NCBI GenBank assembly: GCA_036509255.1
Contig: DATCFY010000079.1
Location: 1 to 64,000, forward strand
Length of the DNA stretch: 64,000 nt
Direction of reading: 5' to 3'
From: RYN-230 sp036509255
GTDB lineage: Bacteria; Actinomycetota; Actinomycetes; Streptosporangiales; Streptosporangiaceae
Shown: positions 33,476 to 41,971 of the stretch, piece by piece
Numbering within the stretch: the first letter of the stretch is position 1
Layout: every line of letters starts with the position of its first letter
The notes under the pieces: model-generated
Seen by the model: only the letters and a program-made list of their open reading frames with translations
What the model was told of the DNA's origin: nothing
The model's database searches: none
Made by a program: the position numbers and the translations under genes

Positions 33476-36400
33476 TCAGCTGGCGAAGAGGCGAAGGCGG
33501 TGCGCGGTGGCGGCCGCCTCGCCTCGGCTCGTAACGCCGAGCTTGCCGAGGATATTGGACACGTGCACGCTGGCGGTCTTCACGGAGATGAACAGCTCGC
33601 CGGCGATCTCCCGGTTGCTGTGCCCGTCCGCCACGAGCCGGAGCACGTCGTACTCGCGGGCCGTGAGTCCCAGCGGGAGGCCGGGAGCCGGGGGGTGGCC
33701 GGTGCTGTCGGCCACGCCCGGATGGTCCCCGGGGCTGGAGGAGATCCTGGCGCGGCGGGCAACCAGGGCAATGTCGGCGCTTAGCGGCCCGGCGCCCAGC
33801 TCCCGGGCCAGCCCGCCGCCCCGGCGCAGCCGGACCGCGCCCGCGTCCCGGTCGCCGGCGTTCAGCGCCGCCTCGGCCGCCCGGAGCAGGGCCGCGGCCA
33901 GCGGGTAGGGCTGGCCGACCGCCTCCCAGGCCTGCGCCGCGTCGTCCCAGGCGGCGCGCAGGCCGCCCAGGTCCGCGGCGGGGTCTGGGCCCGGGCTGGG
34001 GGGCGCCTGGCCCGGCCCGCCAGCGGCCCAGGCGCCGGCGCTCAGCACTTCGGCGGTGAAGGTCAGCTGGTGGGCCTGCTGCGCCAGCCCTTCCACGGCC
34101 AGCTTCGCAGCCGCGGCCCGCAGCTGGTCGCGCAGCGCCGAGGCCCTGGTGAGGAGCACCCGGTCGCGGCCCGCGAACGCGGGAGCGGATGCACGGGCCG
34201 CCGCGGCCAGCAGCGGCCAGGCGTAGCGCGGGCTCGGCAGCAGATCGAAGCGGCCGACCGCTTCCTCGGCCACGGTCAGGGCTTCTGCGGGCCTGTCCTG
34301 CACCACCCGCAGCTCGGTTTCCAGGCGGGCCAGGGGCAGCTGATGCTCGTCCTTATACCGGGTGCGGTCGAGTGCGGCCCTGATCGAGGCCACGTGCTCG
34401 GCGGCGGCGTCCAGGTCGCCGCGGGCCAGGGCCATATCGCCCGCGAGCCGCCAGAGCGAGGACCGGCTCAGCCGTGGCGGGAGGAGCTCGAGCGCCCGCT
34501 CGATGACCTCGCCGGCCTCGTCCCAGCGGCCCAGCGACACCAATGGCTCGGCCAGGTTGACGGCCAGCACCGCGCCCGAGGTCCTGGCCAGCCCGTACTC
34601 CCGGGCGGCCGTGATCCCGGCCCGGGCTACCCCGGCGGCCAGTTCATGCTGGCCCATGCCTTCCAGCATGTCTGACTCGGTAATGGCCACCCTGAGCAGA
34701 GGCTGGTAGGCGTTCGCCCGCATGGCGACGGCGCGGGCCTCGGCCAGCAGCGCCCGGGCCGGCGTCATGTCCTGGGTGTGCGGCTCGGCGCAGGCCAGGG
34801 TGACCAGCGCGGCCGCCTCGGTGGCGGGATCACCCGCTTGCCGCGCCACGGCCACGGCCTCCTCGGCGTGCGCCCGGAACTCGGCGTCGTCCCAGCCGCC
34901 TGGCCGGTGGTGAATGTCGTGCGCCAGCGCCTCCAGCACCCGGGCCCGCGCCGCGCTCGGCGGGTCGACCGGGACCAGCCGGGCGGCCTCCCGCAGGTCG
35001 GCGGCGTAGTCCTCGCGGCCGAGCTGGTATTTCAGGTGCCCGATGGTCTCCAGCAGCAGCGCGGCCCGGACCGGTTCCGCCGCACGGTCGATCTTCCGCA
35101 GAGCGGCCCTGGCCAGCGTGATCCCGCGGTCAAACTCCCCGGCCAGCTCGGCGGCCCGCATCGCGGTTTCGAGTACTTCCACCTGGCCGGTGCCGATGCG
35201 CTGCTCCGCGCCGGGAACCTGCTCCCACAGTTCCAGCACCCGGGACAGCATCGCGAGCTGCTCGGCGTGGGCCAGCGCGTGGCTGGATTTCACCGCGGCC
35301 TGCCACGCGCTGGTCAGCGCCCGCGTCAGATCGTGGGCCGCGTACCAGTGGTGAGCCTCCTCGGCGGCGGCGCGGCCCGGCGGGACCAGCGCCGGATCAG
35401 CGCCGATGGCCTCCGCGAACCGGCTGTGCAGCTGGCTGCCCTCGCCGGGCAGCAGCTCGTCGTGCATCGCCTCGCGGATCAGCGCGTGCCGGAACACGAA
35501 GCCGTCGGCGTCGGTCAGCAGCACATTGGCGGCCACCGCGGGCCGCAGCCCCCGGGCGAGCGCGGCGTGGTCCTGCCCGGAGACCGCGGCCAGCAGTGCG
35601 TAGCCGACCCGCTCGCCGGCCGCGCTCGCCACCCGGACCAGCTCCTGGGTCTCTTCCGGCAGCCGCCGCACTCCCGCCACCAGCAGGTCGCGCAGCGACT
35701 CGGGCAAGCCGGAACCCAGCTCGCCCTCGCCGAGCAGTGCCTCCACGAAGAGCGGGTTGCCCTCGGTGCGGCGGTACACGGTCTCGAGCAGGTCCCCGCC
35801 CGCCTCGTGGCCGGCGAGCCGGGTCACGAGCTCGCCGGTGTCCGGGCGGGATAGACGCCCGAGATCCATCCTCGTCACCCAGCCGACGCGGTCGAGCTCG
35901 GCGAGCAGTGGCCGCAGCGGATGGGAGCGGTGCAGCTCGTCGGACCGGTAGGTGACCACGATGAGCAGGCCATCCAGGGCGTGCTGGTTACGGATCAGGA
36001 AGGCCAGCAGATCCTTGGTCGAGCGGTCGGCCCAGTGCGCGTCCTCGATGACCATGACCACCGGGCCGGCGTCGGCCAGCTGTTCGAGCAGCACGAGTAC
36101 CTGCTCGAAGAGCCGGGCCCGGGCTTCACCCGCGTCCCCGTTCCCGGCAGGCTCACCGAACTCCGGGAGCAGCCGGGCCAGCTCCCGGGTCCCGCCGCCG
36201 GGCAGCAGCGTGGCGATGCCGTCGGTGCCCAGGTCACGGACCAGCTCGCGGAGCATCGTGGTGAACGGGGCGAACGGCAGCCCGTCCACGCCCAGCTCCA
36301 GGCACCCTCCGGCCAGCACCCGCGCGCCCTGGCCGCGGGACCGTCCGGCGAACTCGCTGACCAGGCGTGACTTGCCGACTCCCGCCTCACCGCCGATCAG

Positions 36401-36529
36401 GACCGCGGAGGGGTTGCCGCTTCCCGCCCCGGCGAGCGCCCCGTCCAGCACGGAAAGCTGGCCGGCCCGGCCGACCAGGACTGGACTCGATACGCGCACC
36501 GCCACACGACCCAGCATGCCAGCCGCCAC
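33476..36529 (-). CDS. AAA-ATPase LuxR-family (LAL) transcriptional regulator
   Basis: 1017 residues. AAA domain: VLIGGEAGVGKSRLVSEFAG (Walker A about 46-54), VVMVIEDAHWADRSTKDLLA (Walker B near 165), LLIVVTYRSDELHRSHPLRP (sensor 1) and RLSRPDTGELVTRLAGHEAG. The middle 500 residues are TPR-like helical repeats. The C-terminal LuxR helix-turn-helix is LTAREYDVLRLVADGHSNRE followed by ISVKTASVHVSNILGKLGV. Large ATP-dependent LuxR regulators typically control secondary metabolism or stress genes; the target is unknown. It is convergent with the CHRD-like gene and divergent from the DUF3040 gene. Confidence 0.95.
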   Translation of the reverse strand: MAAGMLGRVAVRVSSPVLVGRAGQLSVLDGALAGAGSGNPSAVLIGGEAGVGKSRLVSEFAGRSRGQGARVLAGGCLELGVDGLPFAPFTTMLRELVRDLGTDGIATLLPGGGTRELARLLPEFGEPAGNGDAGEARARLFEQVLVLLEQLADAGPVVMVIEDAHWADRSTKDLLAFLIRNQHALDGLLIVVTYRSDELHRSHPLRPLLAELDRVGWVTRMDLGRLSRPDTGELVTRLAGHEAGGDLLETVYRRTEGNPLFVEALLGEGELGSGLPESLRDLLVAGVRRLPEETQELVRVASAAGERVGYALLAAVSGQDHAALARGLRPAVAANVLLTDADGFVFRHALIREAMHDELLPGEGSQLHSRFAEAIGADPALVPPGRAAAEEAHHWYAAHDLTRALTSAWQAAVKSSHALAHAEQLAMLSRVLELWEQVPGAEQRIGTGQVEVLETAMRAAELAGEFDRGITLARAALRKIDRAAEPVRAALLLETIGHLKYQLGREDYAADLREAARLVPVDPPSAARARVLEALAHDIHHRPGGWDDAEFRAHAEEAVAVARQAGDPATEAAALVTLACAEPHTQDMTPARALLAEARAVAMRANAYQPLLRVAITESDMLEGMGQHELAAGVARAGITAAREYGLARTSGAVLAVNLAEPLVSLGRWDEAGEVIERALELLPPRLSRSSLWRLAGDMALARGDLDAAAEHVASIRAALDRTRYKDEHQLPLARLETELRVVQDRPAEALTVAEEAVGRFDLLPSPRYAWPLLAAAARASAPAFAGRDRVLLTRASALRDQLRAAAAKLAVEGLAQQAHQLTFTAEVLSAGAWAAGGPGQAPPSPGPDPAADLGGLRAAWDDAAQAWEAVGQPYPLAAALLRAAEAALNAGDRDAGAVRLRRGGGLARELGAGPLSADIALVARRARISSSPGDHPGVADSTGHPPAPGLPLGLTAREYDVLRLVADGHSNREIAGELFISVKTASVHVSNILGKLGVTSRGEAAATAHRLRLFAS

Positions 36530-36691
36530 CGTCAGGCGGCCACGTCCGGACCGCGCGGCCAGAGCCCGGGCGTTCCCGGGAGCGGCCCATACCAGGGCCG
36601 CGCATACCAGGGCGGCGCAGGGCAGCGCTCAGACTCCTGGCCGGCTAACGTGCCAAGCAGATCTCGCCTTGCGTTCCGCCCGGAGAACCAG

Positions 36692-37027
36692 ATGAGCCTG
36701 CCTGAGCGTCAGCAGCAGATTCTTGATCAGATCGAGCAGGTTCTGCAGGCGGCCGATCCGCATCTGAAATCGATGTTCGCGGCCTTCGCCCGGCTAGCGC
36801 CGCAGGAGGCCGTGCCGGGCACCGAGGTCATCGCCCGCCGGTCGGCGCGGCGGTCGGTGCTCATCTGCGTCATGGTGCTCAGCCTGCTGGGCGTGCTCAT
36901 GCTCAGCTTCCTGGCCACCAAAGACGTCTGCCCAGGGCTGTCGTCCGATCAGGCCGTGGTCAGCGCCTCGATCCGGTACGCCGCCTGCAGCAAGAGCACC
37001 GACGCCTGGAGCCGCGGCGCCCGCTGA
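36692..37027 (+). CDS. DUF3040 membrane protein
   Basis: 111 residues from ATG 36692 (GGAGAAC upstream). MSLPERQQQILDQIEQVLQA is the DUF3040 amphipathic start (LPERQQ...I...L..DP.L), followed by RRSVLICVMVLSLLGVLMLS, a membrane helix. The usual second helix is replaced by a short outside tail with two cysteines (DVCPGL and YAACSK), which may form a disulfide. Function unknown; the DUF3040 family is a small actinobacterial membrane protein family. Confidence 0.78.
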   Translation: MSLPERQQQILDQIEQVLQAADPHLKSMFAAFARLAPQEAVPGTEVIARRSARRSVLICVMVLSLLGVLMLSFLATKDVCPGLSSDQAVVSASIRYAACSKSTDAWSRGAR

Positions 37028-37052
37028 ACCTAGGCGGCAACCCGGCCGCTGC

Positions 37053-37499
37053 TCAGCCCGCGTACTTCATGACCAGGTCGCCCACCCGGGGGAGCGCCGC
37101 CTGGACATGCTTCACGGCGTGGCCGCGGACGGTGCCGTAGGCCTTGATGACCGTGGGCCGGCTGGAGGCCGCGGCCCGGGCGTCGGTCACCGAGAGCAGG
37201 GCCTCGGAGACCTCGTCGCCGCGCTTGGCGAGGTAGTCGCCGAACCCGGAGCCGCCGGAGATGCGGAAGTCCGCCCAGAACGGTTCCAGCCTGGCCACCA
37301 TGTGCGGCAGCAGCTCCCCGACCATGAAGCGGACGTGACCCGGCATGAAGGCATTCACCGTCTTGTAGGCCAGCTTGACCGCGGTCCCGGAGATCCCTGA
37401 CTTATCCGCGAGCTCCTGCTCGATCAGCGTGAAGCAGTCGGCCGTTACCTGGGGCTGGGTGCCCGGCGCGAGCAGGATCTCCTGAAGCGTGGCTGCCAT
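37053..37499 (-). CDS. Conserved hypothetical protein
   Basis: 148 residues, all-helical in appearance: EILLAPGTQPQVTADCFTLI, IEQELADKSGISGTAVKLAY, KTVNAFMPGHVRFMVGELLP, RISGGSGFGDYLAKRGDEVS and IKAYGTVRGHAVKHVQAALP. I recognise the pattern as a widely conserved actinobacterial protein (probably the DUF6918 family) but know no function. ATG at 37499 has only a weak GGGGAGGA-like sequence 13 bases upstream. No operon partner. Confidence 0.78.
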   Translation of the reverse strand: MAATLQEILLAPGTQPQVTADCFTLIEQELADKSGISGTAVKLAYKTVNAFMPGHVRFMVGELLPHMVARLEPFWADFRISGGSGFGDYLAKRGDEVSEALLSVTDARAAASSRPTVIKAYGTVRGHAVKHVQAALPRVGDLVMKYAG

Positions 37500-37665
37500 G
37501 GGTATGTTCGTCCTCCCCTTTGCCGGGCCCCGTTGGCTGGGTCGGTCCCGGTGATCCGCTCGATGTCCGCAATGCGCGGTACGTCACTAGACGGCGAGCG
37601 GCCCGCGATGGTTTACGGCCGGCGGCGGGTAACTGCCGGCTCGGCCAGGATGACCACCTGACAAG

Positions 37666-37695
37666 GCCATATCGATTATCGACTATCGATATGGC
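37666..37695. promoter_or_regulatory. Perfect 11-bp inverted repeat operator
   Basis: GCCATATCGAT at 37666-37676 and ATCGATATGGC at 37685-37695 are exact reverse complements separated by 8 bases (TATCGACT); the block also contains TATCGA three times. CTGACA at 37659-37664 and TATCGA at 37684-37689 could be -35/-10 elements, so a bound protein would cover the promoter of the DUF2975-Xre operon. The encoded Xre protein is the obvious candidate. Confidence 0.7.
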
Positions 37696-37732
37696 AGGCT
37701 GTGGCCCACGGGGCAAGGGACCGGGCCGCCAG

Positions 37733-37768
37733 CTGGCCAGAGGCAGGGGACTGGCCAGAGGCAGGGGA
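37733..37768 (+). repeat. 18-bp tandem duplication at the ribosome-binding region
   Basis: CTGGCCAGAGGCAGGGGA occurs twice in exact tandem (37733-37750 and 37751-37768), giving two GGCAGGGGA potential ribosome-binding sites. The second copy runs straight into ATGTGA (37768-37773), a start-stop pair, 7 bases before the likely ATG of the DUF2975 gene at 37778. Confidence 0.8.
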
Positions 37769-37777
37769 TGTGAGCAG

Positions 37778-38431
37778 ATGATGACCACCCGGCGCCCGAA
37801 GCTGACTGAGCCGCTGGAGACCGTGACCGCCTTCTTCGCCACCTTCCTGCTGCTCACCCTGGCGGCCGGAATGGTGTTCGCGCTAACCGGCTCGGGTTCC
37901 TTCGGCGGGTTCGGTCACCACCCGATCTGTGCGACCCAGCCGAATACCGGGTACGGCGGTGAGGGCTGGACCAGCCATCTGGGCCTTACCCACCGGCCCG
38001 GCACCGCGATCACGATGAACGGCACCCTCCAGGCCTGCGCGCTGCGCGCCGGGATCGGCCAGCGGGTCCTGTACACCCTGCTGAGCCTGCCCAGCGACCT
38101 GGTCTGGGTGGCGGTGCTGATCCTGCTCTGGCGGGTGATCCGCGCCGCCCGCCAGACCGGCCCGTTCACGGTGCAGGTGGCGGTGGCCATGCGGCGTCTC
38201 GGCTGGCTGATCATCGGCGGCACCGCCGCCGCGGCCGCCATCCAGGAAATCGCCCTGGATCAGCTGCTCAACACCATGCTCACACCTGCGACCGGCTACG
38301 GGGACGCGTTCTTCAGCGTGCTCCAAGCGCTGCTGCCGGTTCCTGTGCTGGCCGGGGCCGCCCTGCTCAGCTTCGCGCGCATCATCAGGCTCGGCGCGGC
38401 GATGGACGACGAGATCAAGGCGACTGTGTGA
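37778..38431 (+). CDS. DUF2975 membrane protein
   Basis: 217 residues from the first of two tandem ATGs (37778/37781). Four membrane helices: VTAFFATFLLLTLAAGMVFA, VLYTLLSLPSDLVWVAVLIL, LGWLIIGGTAAAAAIQEIAL and LQALLPVPVLAGAALLSFAR, with the long first outer loop carrying two cysteines (HPICAT, LQACAL). RAARQTGPFTVQVAVAMRRL is the cytoplasmic DUF2975 signature. The family is almost always found upstream of a small Xre regulator, as here (next gene), and its role is unknown. Longer in-frame starts are rejected because they would translate through the palindrome and repeats. Confidence 0.85.
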   Translation: MMTTRRPKLTEPLETVTAFFATFLLLTLAAGMVFALTGSGSFGGFGHHPICATQPNTGYGGEGWTSHLGLTHRPGTAITMNGTLQACALRAGIGQRVLYTLLSLPSDLVWVAVLILLWRVIRAARQTGPFTVQVAVAMRRLGWLIIGGTAAAAAIQEIALDQLLNTMLTPATGYGDAFFSVLQALLPVPVLAGAALLSFARIIRLGAAMDDEIKATV

Positions 38432-38472
38432 CCAGGCGGCGGGCCAGCGCCCGCGCTGACCAGGATGACGGG

Positions 38473-38715
38473 ATGGGCGATGGGGCAGTCTTCATCCGGG
38501 TGCGGCTGGACGAGCTGCTCAGCCAGCGCGGGATGACGCTCACCGAACTGTCAGCCCAGGTCGACGTCACCGTCGTCAACCTGTCCATCCTGAAGAACGA
38601 CCGGGCCCGGGCCATCCGGTTCAGCACCCTGGCCCGGCTGTGCGAGGCGCTGGACTGCCAGCCGGGGGACCTGCTCAGCTATGAGCCACAGCACCTTCGC
38701 GGGGACAGATCCTGA
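38473..38715 (+). CDS. Xre-family helix-turn-helix regulator (YozG-like)
   Basis: 80 residues from ATG 38473; a GTG at 38428 overlapping the DUF2975 stop is an alternative. FIRVRLDELLSQRGMTLTEL, SAQVDVTVVNLSILKNDRAR and FSTLARLCEALDCQPGDLLS are the YozG/Cro-type helix-turn-helix found fused or adjacent to DUF2975. Recognition residues (NLSILKN) are typical. Predicted autorepressor of the operon acting at the 37666-37695 palindrome. Confidence 0.9.
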   Translation: MGDGAVFIRVRLDELLSQRGMTLTELSAQVDVTVVNLSILKNDRARAIRFSTLARLCEALDCQPGDLLSYEPQHLRGDRS

Positions 38716-38741
38716 TCGGGCTGGCCGCAGCCGCACTGCTC

Positions 38742-38990
38742 ATGGCCGCGATTGGCACGAGCCAGCACGCGCGGATGCCCGCCCAGGGCCGCCGGCTGCT
38801 CCACCGGCCACGCAGTCTGCTGGCCGTCAGCGTGACCTACGGATCCTTCCTGGCCACGTTCGTGATCGCGGGCGTCGCGCCCGCTGGCGGGGTACCCAAC
38901 GCGCTGGCCGGCGGCTTAGCGATCATCATCGTGTCCGGGTTCGCCGCAGCGGGGCTGCTGCGAATTCCGCGGGCGCGCCACCCCGGCTAG
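38742..38990 (+). CDS. Small two-to-three-helix membrane protein
   Basis: 82 residues from ATG 38742. Hydrophobic segments are LLAVSVTYGSFLATFVIAGV and LAGGLAIIIVSGFAAAGLL. In the same frame immediately upstream the sequence continues as ILIGLAAAALLM without a conventional start codon, so a rare start near 38712 (CTG, overlapping the Xre stop) is possible and would add a membrane helix. Family not recognised. Its close packing behind the Xre gene suggests membership of that operon. Confidence 0.5.
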   Translation: MAAIGTSQHARMPAQGRRLLHRPRSLLAVSVTYGSFLATFVIAGVAPAGGVPNALAGGLAIIIVSGFAAAGLLRIPRARHPG

Positions 38991-39265
38991 GGCGGGGCTG
39001 ACCACGGAGGGCTGGGCCCGAGGTCGTCTGCGTCGCCGGGCCGGGCCAGCGCGACGGCAACGGTGAACCTGGCTGTGCTTGCGGCCACGGCGGGCACCTT
39101 TCCTCCCTAACGGTCCGTCCGTGGAAGCCGGAAACCGGGTGACCAGTGCCTGGGGGCACACGCCGCGTCGTCCGAAGCGCAGGCCGGCCGTCCCGGGCCC
39201 AGCATCCCTTCCTTCGCGTGGCACCGGAGTGCGCGGGAGCCGGCCCGGGTTCTTAAGCTGCGGGT

Positions 39266-40147
39266 ATGAGTGAGGTCCGGGTGGGCACGGCGTCGTGGAC
39301 GGACCGGACGCTGATCGAGTCGGGCTGGTACCCGCCGGAGGCGGACACGCCGGAGAAGCGGCTGCGGTACTACGCCCGGCAGTTCGGCCTGGTCGAGGTG
39401 GACGCCACCTACTACGCGCTGCCCGCCGAGCAGACCGCCAAGGCCTGGGCGGAGCGGACCCCTGCCGGGTTCACCTTCAACGTCAAGGCGTTCAGCCTGT
39501 TCACCCACCACCCGACCCGGGTCGCGGCGCTGCCCGCCGATCTGCGCCCGGCGGCGGAGCAGGCCGGCAAGGACCGGGTCTACCTGAAAGACCTCGATCC
39601 CGCGGTCACCGACCAGGCCTGGGAGCGGTTCCTGTCCGCCCTGGAGCCGCTGCGCCAGGCCGGGAAGCTGGGGGTGATCCTGCTCCAGTTCCCGTTCTGG
39701 TTCCCCATCGGCCGCAGCCGCAAGGAGTACATCGTGGCCTGCGCCGAGAAGGCCGCGCCGCGGCGGGTGTGCGTGGAGTTCCGCAGCCCGACCTGGATGA
39801 CGCCGGACAACCAGGCCGAGACTCTGGACTTCCTCGCCCGTCACCGGCTGCCGTACGTGTGCGTGGACATGCCGCAGGGGCACCGGGATTCCATCCCGCC
39901 CGTGCTCGCCGCCACCGACCCCGATCTGGCCGTGGTCCGGCTGCACGGCCACTCGGACAAGTGGGACAGCAAGGACATCCACGAGCGGTTCGGGTACCGC
40001 TACTCCGGCGAGGAGCTGGCGGACTGGGCGCCCAGGGTGGCCGGGCTGGCTGAGGATGCCCGGGAGACCCACGTGCTGTTCAACAACTGCTACCGCGACT
40101 ACGCCCAGACGAACGCCCGGCAACTCGCGGCGTTGCTCAGAGCCTGA
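39266..40147 (+). CDS. DUF72 (YecE-like) protein
   Basis: 293 residues. VRVGTASWTDRTLIESGWYP, FGLVEVDATYYALPAEQTAK, PAGFTFNVKAFSLFTHHPTR, GKLGVILLQFPFWFP, RVCVEFRSPTWM and VLFNNCYRDYAQTNARQLAA are the DUF72 TIM-barrel hallmarks (the GTASW, EVDATYY and FNNCYRDYA motifs). No enzymatic function is established for this family. ATG 39266 follows TAAGCT (39254-39259) by six bases with no Shine-Dalgarno, suggesting a leaderless transcript. Confidence 0.95.
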   Translation: MSEVRVGTASWTDRTLIESGWYPPEADTPEKRLRYYARQFGLVEVDATYYALPAEQTAKAWAERTPAGFTFNVKAFSLFTHHPTRVAALPADLRPAAEQAGKDRVYLKDLDPAVTDQAWERFLSALEPLRQAGKLGVILLQFPFWFPIGRSRKEYIVACAEKAAPRRVCVEFRSPTWMTPDNQAETLDFLARHRLPYVCVDMPQGHRDSIPPVLAATDPDLAVVRLHGHSDKWDSKDIHERFGYRYSGEELADWAPRVAGLAEDARETHVLFNNCYRDYAQTNARQLAALLRA

Positions 40148-40293
40148 TCGCCGGCGGGATCCCTTGACCGCTCCGTGCGAAAGGGACATCACCGCATCAT
40201 TCGCCATGATTCGGGGGTTCTCCGCCCGGCCCTGATGCGCTGTCATGACCGGCGAGCCGGTTGCCTCCGTACGTCCACCAACGGAGGGGTCGC

Positions 40294-41852
40294 ATGACAA
40301 GGTTCCGGTTGGCCGCTGTACTGGGGTTCGCCAGCTCGTTATTCCTGCTTCCGGTGATGGGATCGGTCACCGCCGCGTCGGCCAGCACGGGTGCCGCGGC
40401 CAGCACAGGTACCGTCACCTACCGTGGCACTCCCGGATCGGCGGCGAGGGTCACGCACGCGACGAGCGTGACCGGCCTGCCGAAGGTCGCCTCAGCCTTC
40501 CGGAACGAAGGCCCGCTCATGTTCACCCCCTGCGGCCCGGGGGCGCCTCGTCCGCCGCGTCCCGGAAGGCCAGCGCCGCCGCGGCCGTCACGGGCGTGAC
40601 ACGTGACGCGGTCTCCGGCGCCGGGCAGGGCGCCGGCTCGGTGATCCATAAGTTCAACGGGCTGAGCGACCTCAACTCCGACAGCCTCAACGGTTTCCCG
40701 GTCACCCCGCCCGACCAGGGGCTGTGCGTAGGCCGCGACGCCACGCTGGCCGGCGCCCTCTGAGACCAACAACACCACGGTCGACGTGACGGTCATGAAT
40801 GCCCGGGGCGTCGCCTCCTACCAGTTCGACACCTCGCTGGGCGGCCCGAGCGTCGGCGACTGCTTCGGGGACCAGCCGAAGACCGGCTTCACCAACAACG
40901 CCCTGGTCGTGTCGACCGACGAATACTGCGGCCGACCGAGACGGACTACCGCGGCGCCATCGTCCTGGCCATCTCCAAGTCGCAGCTCGTGCACGAGGCT
41001 GCCGCGGTCCACGACTCCGTCGCCGGGCCCGTCTCCCTGTCCGGCATCCCGGTCACCGGGCTCGACCCCGCGATCGGCACCGGCAGCAACAACGGGTACC
41101 TGGTGAACTCGTTCCCGTTCGACGTGAACGGCAACAACAACGCGGTCGCGAACAGGGTCGGCGTCTGGACCCTCCGCGGCTCCGCCTCGGTGACCACCGG
41201 CCACGGCACGCTGGTGCTGACCGGCCACGCCACGCCGAGCGAGCCGTACGTGTTCCCGGTGCCGGCCCGGAGCACCGGCGACGGCTCGACCACGACGGTC
41301 AGCGGCTCGGTCATCACGTCGGAGGAGTACCTCAACCCGGACGACAGCCGGATGAGCGGCCCGGTCACGGTCAGCCGGTCGTACGGCGGCGGGGTGCAGC
41401 TGTGGACCGCCCTGGACGCCGCGGTACCGGGTACGAGCGGCGCTACCGATGCGGCGGCGTGGTTCCGGATCGACCCCGGGATCGGCCGAGTCACCGGCCA
41501 GGGGTACGTGGCCGCCAAGGGGGCGAACCTGCTGTACCCGGCCATCCAGCCGCAGCAGCACGGGTCCGCCGCCATGGTGTTCACGATCACCAGTGCCCAC
41601 ATCAACCCCAGCGCCGCCTACACCACGCTGGGCTCGCACACCATCCGCACGGCCGCGGCGGGGACCAGCCCGCACGTGAGCTTCTCCGACGCGCCGCCGT
41701 ACAACACGGCGCGCTGGGGGGACTACTCGTTCGCGGCCCTGGACCCGAGTGGTGCCGGCGTGTGGCTGGCCACCGAGTACATCCCGCCGGCCGCTGACCA
41801 GGATCCGATGGACAACTGGGGCACGTCCGTGTTCGAGGTGACCGGGCCCTAG
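40294..41852 (+). pseudogene. Secreted protein gene broken by three frameshifts
   Basis: ATG 40294 follows ACGGAGGGG and opens a signal peptide (RLAAVLGFASSLFLLPVMGS). Coding then switches frames three times: near 40540 (MFTPCGPGA to SSAASRKASAAAAVTGVTRD), near 40755 (DQGLCVGRDATLAG to NTTVDVTVMNARGVASYQFD) and near 40930 (VVSTDEYCG to RGAIVLAISKSQLVHEAAAV). From about 40950 to the stop at 41852 the frame is intact (SVAGPVSLSGIPVTGLDPAI ... DPMDNWGTSVFEVTGP). The reconstructed product is about 515 residues, exported, all-beta-looking and unrecognised. Three single-base changes suggest either decay or sequencing errors. Confidence 0.8.
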
Positions 41853-41971
41853 CAGCACCGCTCAGGGGTGCCCGGCCGGCCAGGCGCGCAACCGCGTCTG
41901 GCCGGCCGGGTGCACCCGCACCCCGCCGACCTGGAATCGGCGTTAGGCCGGTCGGGCGGCGGGGCATCAAC

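Noticed and set aside
39107..40300. A 397-codon minus-strand frame opposite the DUF72 gene
   Set aside because: No family motifs, and it is the complement of a clearly coding DUF72 gene.
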